Notes: generated by a model from the sequence alone, not told the origin. DNA of 64,000 nucleotides from DASRQK01 sp964436635 (GCA_964436635.1 CAYTDM010000001.1:1-64000), one strand, 5' to 3'; shown: positions 51,350 to 60,679, counted from the stretch's first letter. Made by a program: numbers and translations.

Positions 51350-52978
51350 ATGTCAAAAGGTTTTTATAAGGTTCCTACTCCAATAAATGAGCCAATTTAT
51401 CATTATGCACCCAATACAGAGGAGCGTAAAAAGTTACAGGAAGCGATTCAAGCGGCACGTGCAAGTGAATTAGACGTTCCCATGTATATTGGTAACAAAG
51501 AAGTGCGTACAGATAAAAAAGTATCTATGCACCCTCCACATGATCACAAGCATGTTTTAGGATATTATCATCAGGGCGATCGCTCTCACGTCACAGCGGC
51601 AATTGAGGCAGCGCTTCAAGCTAAAGCTGAGTGGGAAGCTTTACCTTGGGAACAACGTGCAGCCATTTTTCTGAAGGCAGCGGATTTAATCGCTGGTCCT
51701 TGGCGGTACAAATTAAATGCTGCAACCATGTTAGGCCAATCGAAAAATGCGTATCAAGCTGAAATTGATTCTGCCTGTGAAATCGTTGATTTTTTAAGGT
51801 TTAATGTACAATACATGACCGAAATATATCAGCAACAGCCTCCAGTATCTTCTCGCGGCACTTGGAATCGAGTGGAACAAAGACCGCTTGAGGGATTTGT
51901 GTTTGCGTTAACGCCTTTCAATTTTACAGCCATTGCTGGCAACCTTCCGACTTCGGTCGCTATGATGGGCAATGTGGTGGTTTGGAAACCGTCAAATGCG
52001 CAAATTTATTCTGCGAATGTGCTGATGCAAATTTTCAAAGAAGCCGGCTTGCCTGATGGCGTGATTAATTTAGTGTATGTGTCCGGTCCAGATGCAGGCG
52101 AAGTGATTTTTAAGCATCCAGATTTTGCGGGGATCCATTTTACTGGTTCAACGGGAGTTTTTCAAGATATTTGGAAAACCATTGGGGAAAACATTCATCG
52201 TTATAAAACCTATCCAAGAATCGTAGGAGAAACTGGGGGTAAAGACTTTATTTTAGTGCATCCTTCGGCAAAGGTCGATGTGGCAGTTACTGCTTTATCG
52301 CGTGGGGCTTTCGAATATCAAGGTCAAAAATGTTCAGCAGCGTCTCGTGCGTATATTCCTGCTTCTTTATGGCCTGCCATTAAAGAAGGGTTGTTAGCAG
52401 ATATTGCGAGCTTCAAAATGGGCGGTACGGAAGATTTTGGAAACTTTATCAACGCCGTAATCGATGAAAAATCCTTTAATAAATTAGCGAGCTATATTGA
52501 TCGCGCTAAAGATTCCAATGAAGTTGAAATTTTAGCTGGTGGTAAATACGACAAATCTGTCGGATATTTTGTGGAGCCTACGGTGATTCGATGTGATCAG
52601 CCCAACTATGAAACCATGGTCGAAGAGTTGTTCGGTCCTGTGTTATCTATTTATGTATACGAGGATTCGAAATGGTCTGAAACCTTAACCATCATTGATG
52701 AGACAAGCGTTTATGCATTAACTGGGGCAGTCATTTCTCAAGATCGGTATGCGATTGCGGAAGCCACTCATGCATTACGCAATGCCGCCGGAAACTTTTA
52801 CATCAATGACAAGTGTACAGGTGCGGTTGTCGGACAACAGCCATTCGGTGGTGCTCGTGGTTCAGGCACAAATGATAAAGCAGGTTCTATGATTAATTTA
52901 TTGCGTTGGGTATCTCCAAGGACTATTAAGGAGACTTTTGATCCAGCTACTGATTATCGTTATCCTTTTTTAGGTTAA
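51350..52978 (+). CDS. pruA: L-glutamate gamma-semialdehyde (1-pyrroline-5-carboxylate) dehydrogenase
   Basis: A 542-residue ALDH4-type enzyme oxidising glutamate semialdehyde to glutamate with NAD+, the second step of proline breakdown. LTPFNFTAIAGNLP (about 187-200) is the cofactor site, VGETGGKD holds the general base E294, and GQKCSAASR the nucleophile C328. The mammalian-like full-length start (PTPINEPIYHYAPNTEER) fits the Bacteroidota form. It is adjacent but divergent to the glutamate-forming pxp operon. Tandem 15-bp repeats follow its stop. Confidence 0.95.
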   Translation: MSKGFYKVPTPINEPIYHYAPNTEERKKLQEAIQAARASELDVPMYIGNKEVRTDKKVSMHPPHDHKHVLGYYHQGDRSHVTAAIEAALQAKAEWEALPWEQRAAIFLKAADLIAGPWRYKLNAATMLGQSKNAYQAEIDSACEIVDFLRFNVQYMTEIYQQQPPVSSRGTWNRVEQRPLEGFVFALTPFNFTAIAGNLPTSVAMMGNVVVWKPSNAQIYSANVLMQIFKEAGLPDGVINLVYVSGPDAGEVIFKHPDFAGIHFTGSTGVFQDIWKTIGENIHRYKTYPRIVGETGGKDFILVHPSAKVDVAVTALSRGAFEYQGQKCSAASRAYIPASLWPAIKEGLLADIASFKMGGTEDFGNFINAVIDEKSFNKLASYIDRAKDSNEVEILAGGKYDKSVGYFVEPTVIRCDQPNYETMVEELFGPVLSIYVYEDSKWSETLTIIDETSVYALTGAVISQDRYAIAEATHALRNAAGNFYINDKCTGAVVGQQPFGGARGSGTNDKAGSMINLLRWVSPRTIKETFDPATDYRYPFLG

Positions 52979-52984
52979 TTTAAA

Positions 52985-53024
52985 TATTTTACCGGATCGT
53001 TTTTTACCGGATCATATTTTACCG
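52985..53024 (+). repeat. 15-bp tandem repeat just after the pruA stop
   Basis: TATTTTACCGGATCG (52985), TTTTTTACCGGATCA (53000) and a partial TATTTTACCG (53015) lie between the pruA stop and the terminator. Confidence 0.85.
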
Positions 53025-53034
53025 TAAGGCAATT

Positions 53035-53072
53035 AAAAAAGGCCTGAAACAACATGTTTCAGGCCTTTTTCT
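53035..53072. terminator. Bidirectional intrinsic terminator
   Basis: GGCCTGAAAC (53041-53050) pairs perfectly with GTTTCAGGCC (53056-53065), with A- and T-runs outside. It serves pruA and the convergent carbonic anhydrase operon. Confidence 0.92.
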
Positions 53073-53091
53073 TTTATTTCAGTGACTTATC

Positions 53092-53757
53092 TTATTTTTT
53101 AAAGGAGAACACTTTGCCTAAATCGGCGGTGCTGGTAAAGGTAATGCCTAAATCGATGAGTTGACCAGTCCCGGTTTCGATCGCTAATCCGTGTACAGCT
53201 AAATCATCGCGTTGCTGCCATGCATTTTGAATGATGCTGGTCGTACAAAGATTAAAAACTTGTTCGGCCACATTCAACTCCACCAGGCGATTTACTTTTT
53301 TGTCCATATCACGAATGGCATCAATTTCTGTTCGATGCAATCTATACACATCTTTTATATGACAAAGCCAATTATCTATGATCCCAAACTGCCTTCTGCT
53401 CAAGGCTGCTTCTACTCCCCCACATCCGTAATGTCCAGCCACGATCACATGTTTTACCTTTAACACATTTACCGCATAATCGAGTACACTCAACATGTTC
53501 ATGTCCGAATGCACACAGATGTTTGCTATGTTTCTATGTACGAATACCTCACCAGGCAGCGTATTGGTAATCATGTTTGCGGGTACGCGGCTATCCGAAC
53601 ACCCAATCCAAAGAATTTCTGGATGTTGACCTTTGGCTAATTGCTTTAATTTACCTGTTTTATCCTCGACAACTTGCTTCATCCAAGCTTTGTTGCCTTC
53701 CATGATATTATTAAATCCTTCTCTTAAGATGGGATTAACGAGTTTCAAATTTTCCAT
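53092..53757 (-). CDS. Beta-class carbonic anhydrase
   Basis: A 221-residue cytosolic zinc enzyme interconverting CO2 and bicarbonate. IGCSDSRVPA gives the zinc Cys53 and the Asp55-Arg57 dyad; GHYGCGG gives H109 and C112. The tail is slightly extended relative to minimal beta-CAs. It lies 34 bp downstream of the receiver-CRP regulator gene on the same strand and could be the last gene of that operon. Confidence 0.93.
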   Translation of the reverse strand: MENLKLVNPILREGFNNIMEGNKAWMKQVVEDKTGKLKQLAKGQHPEILWIGCSDSRVPANMITNTLPGEVFVHRNIANICVHSDMNMLSVLDYAVNVLKVKHVIVAGHYGCGGVEAALSRRQFGIIDNWLCHIKDVYRLHRTEIDAIRDMDKKVNRLVELNVAEQVFNLCTTSIIQNAWQQRDDLAVHGLAIETGTGQLIDLGITFTSTADLGKVFSFKK

Positions 53758-53791
53758 AAATTTTCACGTACTGTGTTAAAAACTTTAAACC

Positions 53792-54859
53792 CTATTGTTT
53801 AATGTTTCTTAGATTATGAATGGAGAGGATACGAATCGCATTTCCTTCTTTCATAATTAATTTTTCATCTTTAAAATCACTTAACATCCTACTGATGGTT
53901 TCGTTAGCCGTGCCAGCCAGGGCAGCTAAATCGTCCCGAGAAATTCGGATTAGACATTCATCTGCCTGCTCTCCACTCAATGTTTTGTCAGCAATTTGGA
54001 TCAAGGCATTGGCCACTCTTTTCCTTACAGTGTCATAAGCAAAACCCAGTAACTGTTCCTCCTTTTCTTTGATATTTCCAGATAAGAGTTTATTAAATTG
54101 ATTTGCGATAGCGGGCTGCCTATTTATGAGTTCAAAAAAATCGTCTTTATGAATGAGCGCTATTTCTGAATCTTCCAAAGTTTCTGCATTATCAGCAAAA
54201 TTTTCTTGCAAAAGCAAGGTTTTGTAGCCAAAATAATTACTTTCTGTGTAGATGCCAGTGGACAATTCACGCCCATCTAAGTAATATAGAAAACACCTAA
54301 CTTTCCCCTTTTTAACATAATATAAGTAATGTGGAGAGTCGTTTTCTTGATAAATAAATTGTTTCTTTTTATACGTTTTTACTCGACTACTTTCAATGAG
54401 ATTCGCTAAAAGTGCCTTTTGCTCTTCAGAAGCGATGGGTTTGGCCTTAGAAGCTAAATCCGAGTTTCCAATTATTTTTTTGTGCTTTTTAAGGCGGGAC
54501 TCAATAGCATTGAGTAATTCCATGTCGTCAAATGGCTTTGTCAAATAGTCATCTGCACCCATTTCCATGGCCTTTCTTAAATCGGCACGCTCTGCTTTTG
54601 CAGTTAAGAAAATAAACGGAATGTTGGCTGTTACATCGTGTTTGCCCAACATGTACAGCACACCATACCCATCTAACACAGGCATCATGATGTCGCAAAG
54701 AATAATGTCAGGTTTTTGGTTTAGTGCCAAATCCACCCCTGTTTTGCCTTCTGCAGCAGAAATAACGTGATATCCAGCTAATTCCAGGATTTCAGCAGTG
54801 CCTTCTCGAATATCGTCATTGTCTTCAATGATTAAAACGGTGGTTTGCTGTGGTTTCAT
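53792..54859 (-). CDS. Response regulator fused to a CRP/FNR DNA-binding module
   Basis: A 355-residue hybrid. Residues 1-125 are a CheY receiver: acidic pocket EDNDD, phospho-acceptor D56 in LCDIMMP, and the T-A and K-P-F switch residues (FLTAK, YLTKPF). Residues about 145-260 form a cNMP-binding-like jelly roll (FIYQENDSPHYLYYVKKGKVR) without the cAMP-binding Arg-Ser motif and without an FNR Cys cluster. Residues about 265-345 are a CRP winged helix whose recognition helix contains E320-T-I-S323-R324, the same as in E. coli FNR. It sits 25 bp behind a FixL-like kinase, its likely partner. Confidence 0.85.
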   Translation of the reverse strand: MKPQQTTVLIIEDNDDIREGTAEILELAGYHVISAAEGKTGVDLALNQKPDIILCDIMMPVLDGYGVLYMLGKHDVTANIPFIFLTAKAERADLRKAMEMGADDYLTKPFDDMELLNAIESRLKKHKKIIGNSDLASKAKPIASEEQKALLANLIESSRVKTYKKKQFIYQENDSPHYLYYVKKGKVRCFLYYLDGRELSTGIYTESNYFGYKTLLLQENFADNAETLEDSEIALIHKDDFFELINRQPAIANQFNKLLSGNIKEKEEQLLGFAYDTVRKRVANALIQIADKTLSGEQADECLIRISRDDLAALAGTANETISRMLSDFKDEKLIMKEGNAIRILSIHNLRNIKQ

Positions 54860-54884
54860 ATTTCAATTATCTTCTTAAGTAAGT

Positions 54885-56072
54885 CTATGCATTAAAATGT
54901 AGAGAAACGGAAGTGCCTTGATGCTGAGCACTTTGAAAAGTGACCTTCCCACCCATTAATTTTACATAACGCTGCACGATGTTCAGGCCGAGTCCAGTAC
55001 CCGGGATGTTGCCCGTATTATGGGCCCTGAAAAACGGTTCAAAAAGGCTTTTATGGTCTTCTTTCGGTATTCCAATTCCATTGTCTTTAACTAAAATGGT
55101 CAATTGACCTTCAGTAATTACCGTACAAAATTCTATAAAAGTATCTTCTCCTGAATACTTGATTGCATTAGAAATCAGGTTGATAATGCTGTTTTTTAAT
55201 AAATTTGCGTCGATAAAAAACTCCCCCGTCGATCCAGTATGTTGATAAACAATATGCTGATTTTTTTTGCAAATTAATTGCATTTCCTCCGTGATTTCCT
55301 CACTCAGTTGGACGACATTAATCCATTCAGATTGAACAGTAATGCGACCTGCCTCTAAGCGCTCTAAAGATAAAAAATCGTTTAAGATGCTGGTTAATAA
55401 TTGCACTGAATTTTTTATTCGAGTCGTGTGTTTAATTACACTTAAGGTGTCTGGTTTAACTACATATTTCTCAATTAAAGATGCGGAAAGCTGCACTGAA
55501 CTTAAGGGTGTTCTGAATTCATGGGAAGCCATGGAAACAAATCGAGACTTCATTTGGTTCAGTTCTATTTCCTTTTCCAGTGAAATACTCACTTCAGCTT
55601 TCGCTTTTTCTAACTCTGCTACTGTTTTAATAAGATCTTTTGTCCGTTCACTCACTTTTCGTTCGAGCTCTTCGGTGTAATGAAGTAATTTATCCTCCGC
55701 CTCCCGTTCTTTAGTGAGGTCGTGAATAAAACCAGCATAAATGGTTTTGTTTTCGTGTTTTACTTCAATAACTGCTAATCTGAAGGGGAAGGTCGTGCCA
55801 TCCTTACACTTTCCTCTCACTTCTCTACCGATTCCAATAATCTTCTTTTTCCCCGTTTCGTGGTAGCGATGCATATAGCTGTCGTGTTCAGAATGATAAG
55901 GCTCCGGCATTAACATGGATATATTGTTTCCAATAACTTCATTTGCCTCATAACCAAATAAATGCAGCGCTGCAGGATTTATACTTTCTACCGTGCCTCT
56001 TTTGTCGATGGTAATGATGCCGTCAATGGCATTTTCTATGATTGCATGAAGTAATTTGGAAGAATCCATCAA
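54885..56072 (-). CDS. FixL-like PAS sensor histidine kinase (predicted heme binding)
   Basis: A 395-residue soluble kinase with no membrane segment. One PAS domain (about 5-120) is very close to FixL: H63, R69 and R83 occupy the places of the proximal heme His200, Arg206 and heme-propionate Arg220 in Bradyrhizobium FixL, within EHDSYMHRY and IIGIGREVRGKCKDGTTFPF. A coiled coil (about 120-175) leads to HisKA with H184 (SHEFRTPL) and a HATPase_c (NLISNAIKYS, DNGIGIP, GTGLGLNIV). An oxygen-sensing role is inferred. It starts 2 bp after ettA. Confidence 0.88.
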   Translation of the reverse strand: MMDSSKLLHAIIENAIDGIITIDKRGTVESINPAALHLFGYEANEVIGNNISMLMPEPYHSEHDSYMHRYHETGKKKIIGIGREVRGKCKDGTTFPFRLAVIEVKHENKTIYAGFIHDLTKEREAEDKLLHYTEELERKVSERTKDLIKTVAELEKAKAEVSISLEKEIELNQMKSRFVSMASHEFRTPLSSVQLSASLIEKYVVKPDTLSVIKHTTRIKNSVQLLTSILNDFLSLERLEAGRITVQSEWINVVQLSEEITEEMQLICKKNQHIVYQHTGSTGEFFIDANLLKNSIINLISNAIKYSGEDTFIEFCTVITEGQLTILVKDNGIGIPKEDHKSLFEPFFRAHNTGNIPGTGLGLNIVQRYVKLMGGKVTFQSAQHQGTSVSLHFNA

Positions 56073-56074
56073 TA

Positions 56075-57760
56075 TTATTTTACAAGTTTTTTATATTTAA
56101 TGCGCTTAGGTGTTTGGTCTCCGCCCAAACGTTTCTTTCTGTTTTCTTCGTACTCTGTGTAATTTCCTTCGAAATAATACACTTGAGAATCCCCTTCAAA
56201 CGCTAAAATATGCGTACAAATACGGTCAAGGAACCAACGATCGTGTGAAATAATCACTGCACAACCACCGAAATTTTCAAGACCTTCCTCTAAAGCACGT
56301 AAGGTGTTCACATCGATGTCGTTCGTCGGCTCATCCAGCAATAGAACGTTTGCTCCCTTTTTCAAGGTAATCGCTAAGTGAACTCGATTCCGCTCACCGC
56401 CTGAAAGTACATTCACTTTTTTCTGTTGATCGGCCCCATTGAAGTTGAATTTAGAAACATAGGCACGAGAGTTCATGTTTTTGTTTCCAAGTACGATATT
56501 TTCATTTCCTTCCGTAATGTTTTCCCAAACGGTTTTATTCGGATCCAAATCGTCGTGCATTTGATCTACATACCCAAGTTTAACGGTCTCCCCTACTTTA
56601 AAGGTGCCTGCATCGGGTTGTTCTTGACCTGTGATTAATCGGAATAGGGTCGTTTTACCTGCACCATTTGGCCCAATAATCCCTACAATCCCAGCCGGCG
56701 GCAAAGAAAAACTCAAATCTTCGAATAAAATCCGATCGCCATATGCTTTGGACACTCCTTGCGCTTCGATCACTACATTTCCTAAACGTGGACCAGGAGG
56801 AATAAATAGCTCTAATTTTTCTTCGCGTTCTTTTGTCTCCTCGGATGCGAGTTTCTCATAGTTGTGGAGACGGGCTTTGGATTTAGCGTGCCTTGCTTTT
56901 GGAGCCATTTTCACCCATTCCAACTCGCGTTCAAGCGTTTTTTGGCGTTTAGTTTCCTGTTTTTCTTCCATGGCTAAACGTTTCGCTTTTTGGTCTAACC
57001 AAGAAGAATAATTGCCTTTCCAAGGAATGCCTTCTCCACGATCTAATTCTAAAATCCAACCCGCCACATTATCTAAAAAGTAACGGTCGTGGGTGACGGC
57101 GATCACCGTCCCTTTATATTGTTTTAAATGTTGTTCTAACCAATCAATAGATTCAGCATCCAAGTGGTTGGTCGGTTCATCCAATAATAAAACATCCGGT
57201 TCTTGTAATAATAAACGACACATTGCCACTCTTCTGCGCTCCCCTCCTGACAAATTGGCAATTTTAGAATCCGGCTCTGGACAACGTAAAGCATCCATGG
57301 CCCGTTCAAGTTTTGTGTCCAATTCCCATGCACCAACGGCATCGATCTGATCTTGTAATTCCCCTTGTCGTGCCATCAACTTATCCATCTCATCTGGATT
57401 TTCATACACCTCAGGCAAACCAAATTTTTCGTTGATTTCTTCGTATTCTTTCAGTAAAGAAGTGATTCCCGCTACTCCTTCTTCTACTATTTCTCTAACC
57501 GTTTTATTTGCATCTAATTCAGGTTCTTGTGCCAAATATCCAACACTATAACCCGGAGAAAAGACTACCTCTCCTTGGTAGGATTTATCCAATCCAGCAA
57601 TGATTTTTAATAAGGAAGATTTTCCGGAACCATTTAAACCAATGACACCGATTTTGGCTCCATAGAAAAAGGATAGGTAGATGTTTTTTAATACTTGTTT
57701 TTGTGGGGGGTAAATTTTATTTACACCCGCCATAGAAAAAATGATTTTCTCGTCTGACAT
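56075..57760 (-). CDS. ettA: Energy-dependent translational throttle protein EttA (ABC-F)
   Basis: A 561-residue ABC-F ATPase with two ABC modules and no membrane part: Walker A GLNGSGKSS (about 40-48) and GPNGAGKTT (about 357-365), signatures LSGGERRRVAMCRLL and LSGGERNRVHLA, and Walker B LLLDEPTNHLD and LLLDEPTND. The linker with the charged arm (about 235-310) fits EttA, which binds the ribosomal E site and gates elongation with the ADP/ATP ratio. It is the first gene of a run with the kinase, regulator and carbonic anhydrase. Confidence 0.95.
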   Translation of the reverse strand: MSDEKIIFSMAGVNKIYPPQKQVLKNIYLSFFYGAKIGVIGLNGSGKSSLLKIIAGLDKSYQGEVVFSPGYSVGYLAQEPELDANKTVREIVEEGVAGITSLLKEYEEINEKFGLPEVYENPDEMDKLMARQGELQDQIDAVGAWELDTKLERAMDALRCPEPDSKIANLSGGERRRVAMCRLLLQEPDVLLLDEPTNHLDAESIDWLEQHLKQYKGTVIAVTHDRYFLDNVAGWILELDRGEGIPWKGNYSSWLDQKAKRLAMEEKQETKRQKTLERELEWVKMAPKARHAKSKARLHNYEKLASEETKEREEKLELFIPPGPRLGNVVIEAQGVSKAYGDRILFEDLSFSLPPAGIVGIIGPNGAGKTTLFRLITGQEQPDAGTFKVGETVKLGYVDQMHDDLDPNKTVWENITEGNENIVLGNKNMNSRAYVSKFNFNGADQQKKVNVLSGGERNRVHLAITLKKGANVLLLDEPTNDIDVNTLRALEEGLENFGGCAVIISHDRWFLDRICTHILAFEGDSQVYYFEGNYTEYEENRKKRLGGDQTPKRIKYKKLVK

Positions 57761-57781
57761 AATAGTTGATTACAAAATATA

Positions 57782-57789
57782 CAAAGATA
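57782..57789 (-). promoter_or_regulatory. -7 element for the ettA operon
   Basis: Minus-strand TATCTTTG is an exact TAnnTTTG, 21 bp upstream of the ettA ATG. No -33 element at standard spacing. Confidence 0.5.
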
Positions 57790-57957
57790 GGTAGTTTTAG
57801 CAAATACCCACTATGAATTCCTAAAAAGTGACTGACAAATTGTTGCAATTTCGCAAATGGCGTAATTGTTGATAAAATTTAATAGAAAACTAGATATTCC
57901 GCATATTTTTTTTATACATTTAGTGCGTCATATCAATTAAGAAAGGTAAATTAGAAC

Positions 57958-60510
57958 ATGGAAGCAAAATTTTCACCTCGTGTTAAGGATGTGATCTCAT
58001 ACAGTCGAGAAGAAGCCATCCGACTAAAACACGATTATATAGGAACTGAGCACTTGTTGTTAGGTTTAATCCGTGAAGCGGATGGAACAGCAATAAAGCT
58101 CTTGAAAGAAATGGGGATTGATATGGCGGATTTGAGAAAGACAGTGGAATTAGCTGTACGCGGTGTCCCTGGTTCTCGCATGCCTATTAACAATATGCCC
58201 TTAACCAAACAGGCTGAGAAAGTGTTGAAAATCACTTATCTTGAAGCCAGGATATTCAGAACTGATTTAATCGGTACTGAACACTTGTTGTTATCTATTT
58301 TGAGGGATGAGGATAATATCGCTTCGCAAATCCTTCAACAATTCAATGTAAATTACGATGCGTTTCGCGCGGCAATAGAACAAAATAAAGGAGGCTTTAG
58401 CGAGCAAAGTTCAGGTGTTAATGAAGAAGATCGCCCGAAAATGAGCTCTGCTGAGGGTGCAGATGGTTATCGAGAAGGCGATTCACAATTTTCTATGCCT
58501 AAGAAGGCTTCGGATGTGAAATCTAAAACTCCAGTTTTAGACAACTTCGGTCGCGATTTAACAAAAGCGGCGGAAGAAGGGCGTTTGGATCCGATCGTGG
58601 GTAGAGAAAAAGAAATTGAACGCGTTTCTCAAATCTTATCGAGAAGAAAAAAGAACAACCCTATATTGATTGGTGAACCGGGCGTGGGTAAATCTGCCAT
58701 TGCAGAAGGATTGGCCCTACGCATTGTTCAAAGAAAAGTATCCAGGGTGCTGTTTGACAAACGTGTCGTTACGCTTGATTTGGCTTCTTTAGTGGCTGGA
58801 ACAAAATATAGAGGTCAATTTGAGGAGCGAATGAAAGCCGTCATGAACGAGTTGGAAAAATCTCCAGACGTCATTTTATTTATAGACGAGATTCATACAA
58901 TCGTGGGTGCTGGAGGTGCTTCGGGCTCTTTGGATGCGTCCAATATGTTCAAACCAGCTTTGGCCAGAGGAGAAATCCAATGCATTGGAGCGACCACCTT
59001 GGATGAATACCGTCAATACATAGAAAAAGATGGGGCTTTGGATCGTCGTTTCCAAAAAGTAATGATCGAACCAGCTACGCAGGAAGAAACGATAGAAATC
59101 CTTAATCGTATCAAGGATAAATATGAGGAACATCATAATGTGATCTATACTCCAGAAGCCATCGATGCCTGTGTGAAGTTAACGACTCGTTATGTAACGG
59201 ATCGTTTCTTACCAGATAAAGCGATCGATGCCTTGGACGAAGCCGGATCACGAGTGCATTTGACCAATATTCATGTTCCCCAAAGTATTCTGGATATAGA
59301 AGAAAAAATCGAAGAAGTTAAAGTAGAAAAGAATCGGGTGGTGAAAAGCCAAAAATATGAAGAGGCAGCACACCTTCGCGATACAGAAAAGAAACTTTTA
59401 GATGAATTGCAGATTGAGAAGGAACGTTGGGAAGAAGAGACTAAAAATAAAAAGCATATCGTCAACGAAGAAAACGTGGCGGATGTGGTATCTATGATGA
59501 CCGGAATTCCAGTTCAACGCGTTGGCCAATCGGATAGTCAAAAACTATTAGGCATGGCCGATTCTATGAAAGGTAGAATCATTGGTCAAGACGATGCTGT
59601 GCAAAAACTGGTAAAAGCCATTCAGCGCACCAGAGCTGGATTGAAAGATCCGCGCAAACCCATTGGTTCTTTTATTTTCTTAGGACCTACTGGGGTTGGA
59701 AAAACGGAGCTGGCAAAAGAACTTTCTCGATTCATGTTTGATGGAGAAGAGTCTTTGATCCAAGTGGATATGAGTGAATACATGGAGAAATTTTCAGTTT
59801 CCAGATTGGTGGGGGCGCCTCCGGGATATGTGGGCTATGAAGAAGGCGGTCAATTAACCGAGAAGGTTAGAAGGAAGCCTTATTCAGTCGTCTTGTTGGA
59901 TGAAATCGAGAAAGCGCATCCAGATGTTTTCAACCTGTTATTGCAGGTATTGGATGAAGGGCAATTGACGGATAGCTTAGGGAGAAAAGTAGATTTTCGA
60001 AATACGGTGATCATCATGACCTCTAACATTGGAGCCCGTCAATTAAAAGATTTTGGTCAAGGTGTTGGTTTTACTACTTCAGCTAAAATGGAACAGGCGG
60101 ATTCGCACTCAAGAAGTGTAATTGAATCTGCATTGAAGAAGGCCTTTGCCCCAGAGTTCTTAAACCGCGTAGATGATGTGATAGTATTTAATTCTTTGAA
60201 TAAAGAAGATATCTTCCAAATCATTGATATTGAATTAAAAGCATTGTTTGCAAGAATTCAAGGTTTAGGATATAAGATTGAATTAACTGATGGAGCGAAG
60301 GATTTTGTGGCAGAAAAAGGCTATGATACTAATTTCGGTGCCCGTCCATTAAAACGAGCGATTCAGAAGCATTTAGAAGATCCTATTGCGGAAGAAATTT
60401 TGAAAGGTGAAGTTAAAGAGGGCGATGTGTTATTGGTGGATTATGATGCAGAAAAGAAAGCCATTTCCATTCAATTAAATAGCGTTTCATCCGAGGCTGA
60501 TCCATCATAA
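57958..60510 (+). CDS. clpC: ATP-dependent Clp protease ATP-binding subunit ClpC
   Basis: An 850-residue Hsp100. The Clp N-domain carries two repeats (IGTEHLLLGLIREADG, IGTEHLLLSILRDEDN). AAA+ domain 1 has GEPGVGKSAIAEGL, a UVR-containing middle region follows (KSQKYEEAAHLRDTEKKLLDE, about 460-480), and AAA+ domain 2 has GPTGVGKTELAKEL. The UVR motif distinguishes ClpC from ClpA and ClpB. It unfolds proteins for ClpP. It diverges from ettA over 197 bp; a near-consensus TACATTTA lies before the gene. Confidence 0.96.
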   Translation: MEAKFSPRVKDVISYSREEAIRLKHDYIGTEHLLLGLIREADGTAIKLLKEMGIDMADLRKTVELAVRGVPGSRMPINNMPLTKQAEKVLKITYLEARIFRTDLIGTEHLLLSILRDEDNIASQILQQFNVNYDAFRAAIEQNKGGFSEQSSGVNEEDRPKMSSAEGADGYREGDSQFSMPKKASDVKSKTPVLDNFGRDLTKAAEEGRLDPIVGREKEIERVSQILSRRKKNNPILIGEPGVGKSAIAEGLALRIVQRKVSRVLFDKRVVTLDLASLVAGTKYRGQFEERMKAVMNELEKSPDVILFIDEIHTIVGAGGASGSLDASNMFKPALARGEIQCIGATTLDEYRQYIEKDGALDRRFQKVMIEPATQEETIEILNRIKDKYEEHHNVIYTPEAIDACVKLTTRYVTDRFLPDKAIDALDEAGSRVHLTNIHVPQSILDIEEKIEEVKVEKNRVVKSQKYEEAAHLRDTEKKLLDELQIEKERWEEETKNKKHIVNEENVADVVSMMTGIPVQRVGQSDSQKLLGMADSMKGRIIGQDDAVQKLVKAIQRTRAGLKDPRKPIGSFIFLGPTGVGKTELAKELSRFMFDGEESLIQVDMSEYMEKFSVSRLVGAPPGYVGYEEGGQLTEKVRRKPYSVVLLDEIEKAHPDVFNLLLQVLDEGQLTDSLGRKVDFRNTVIIMTSNIGARQLKDFGQGVGFTTSAKMEQADSHSRSVIESALKKAFAPEFLNRVDDVIVFNSLNKEDIFQIIDIELKALFARIQGLGYKIELTDGAKDFVAEKGYDTNFGARPLKRAIQKHLEDPIAEEILKGEVKEGDVLLVDYDAEKKAISIQLNSVSSEADPS

Positions 60511-60534
60511 TTAGCCCTCAATTTTCAGAAATCT

Positions 60535-60558
60535 GATTTCGTTGTAATGCAACGAATC
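60535..60558 (+). other. Hairpin of unknown role after clpC
   Basis: GATTTCGTTG can pair with CAACGAATC (one bulge) around TAATG. No T-run follows, so it is not a clear terminator. The remaining 60511-60616 shows nothing else. Confidence 0.35.
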
Positions 60559-60616
60559 TTATTGAGAAAAACGAAATATATATAGGGAAACGAATAATAT
60601 TCAAAAAAACAATAAG

Positions 60617-60654
60617 AAAAAATCCCCGACTCTTTTAAGAATCGGGGATTTTTG
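60617..60654. terminator. Intrinsic terminator between clpC and the MFS operon
   Basis: AATCCCCGA (60621-60629) pairs with TCGGGGATT (60642-60650), extended by flanking A and T runs. It can act on both strands. Confidence 0.9.
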
Positions 60655-60679
60655 ATTTAATCATCATATTTTGATTATC

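Noticed and set aside
57761..57957. FNR-type site controlling the ettA-kinase-regulator operon
   Set aside because: Only isolated half-sites (TTGAT at 57766 and 57869) were found, which are expected by chance in AT-rich DNA; no full TTGAT-N4-ATCAA.
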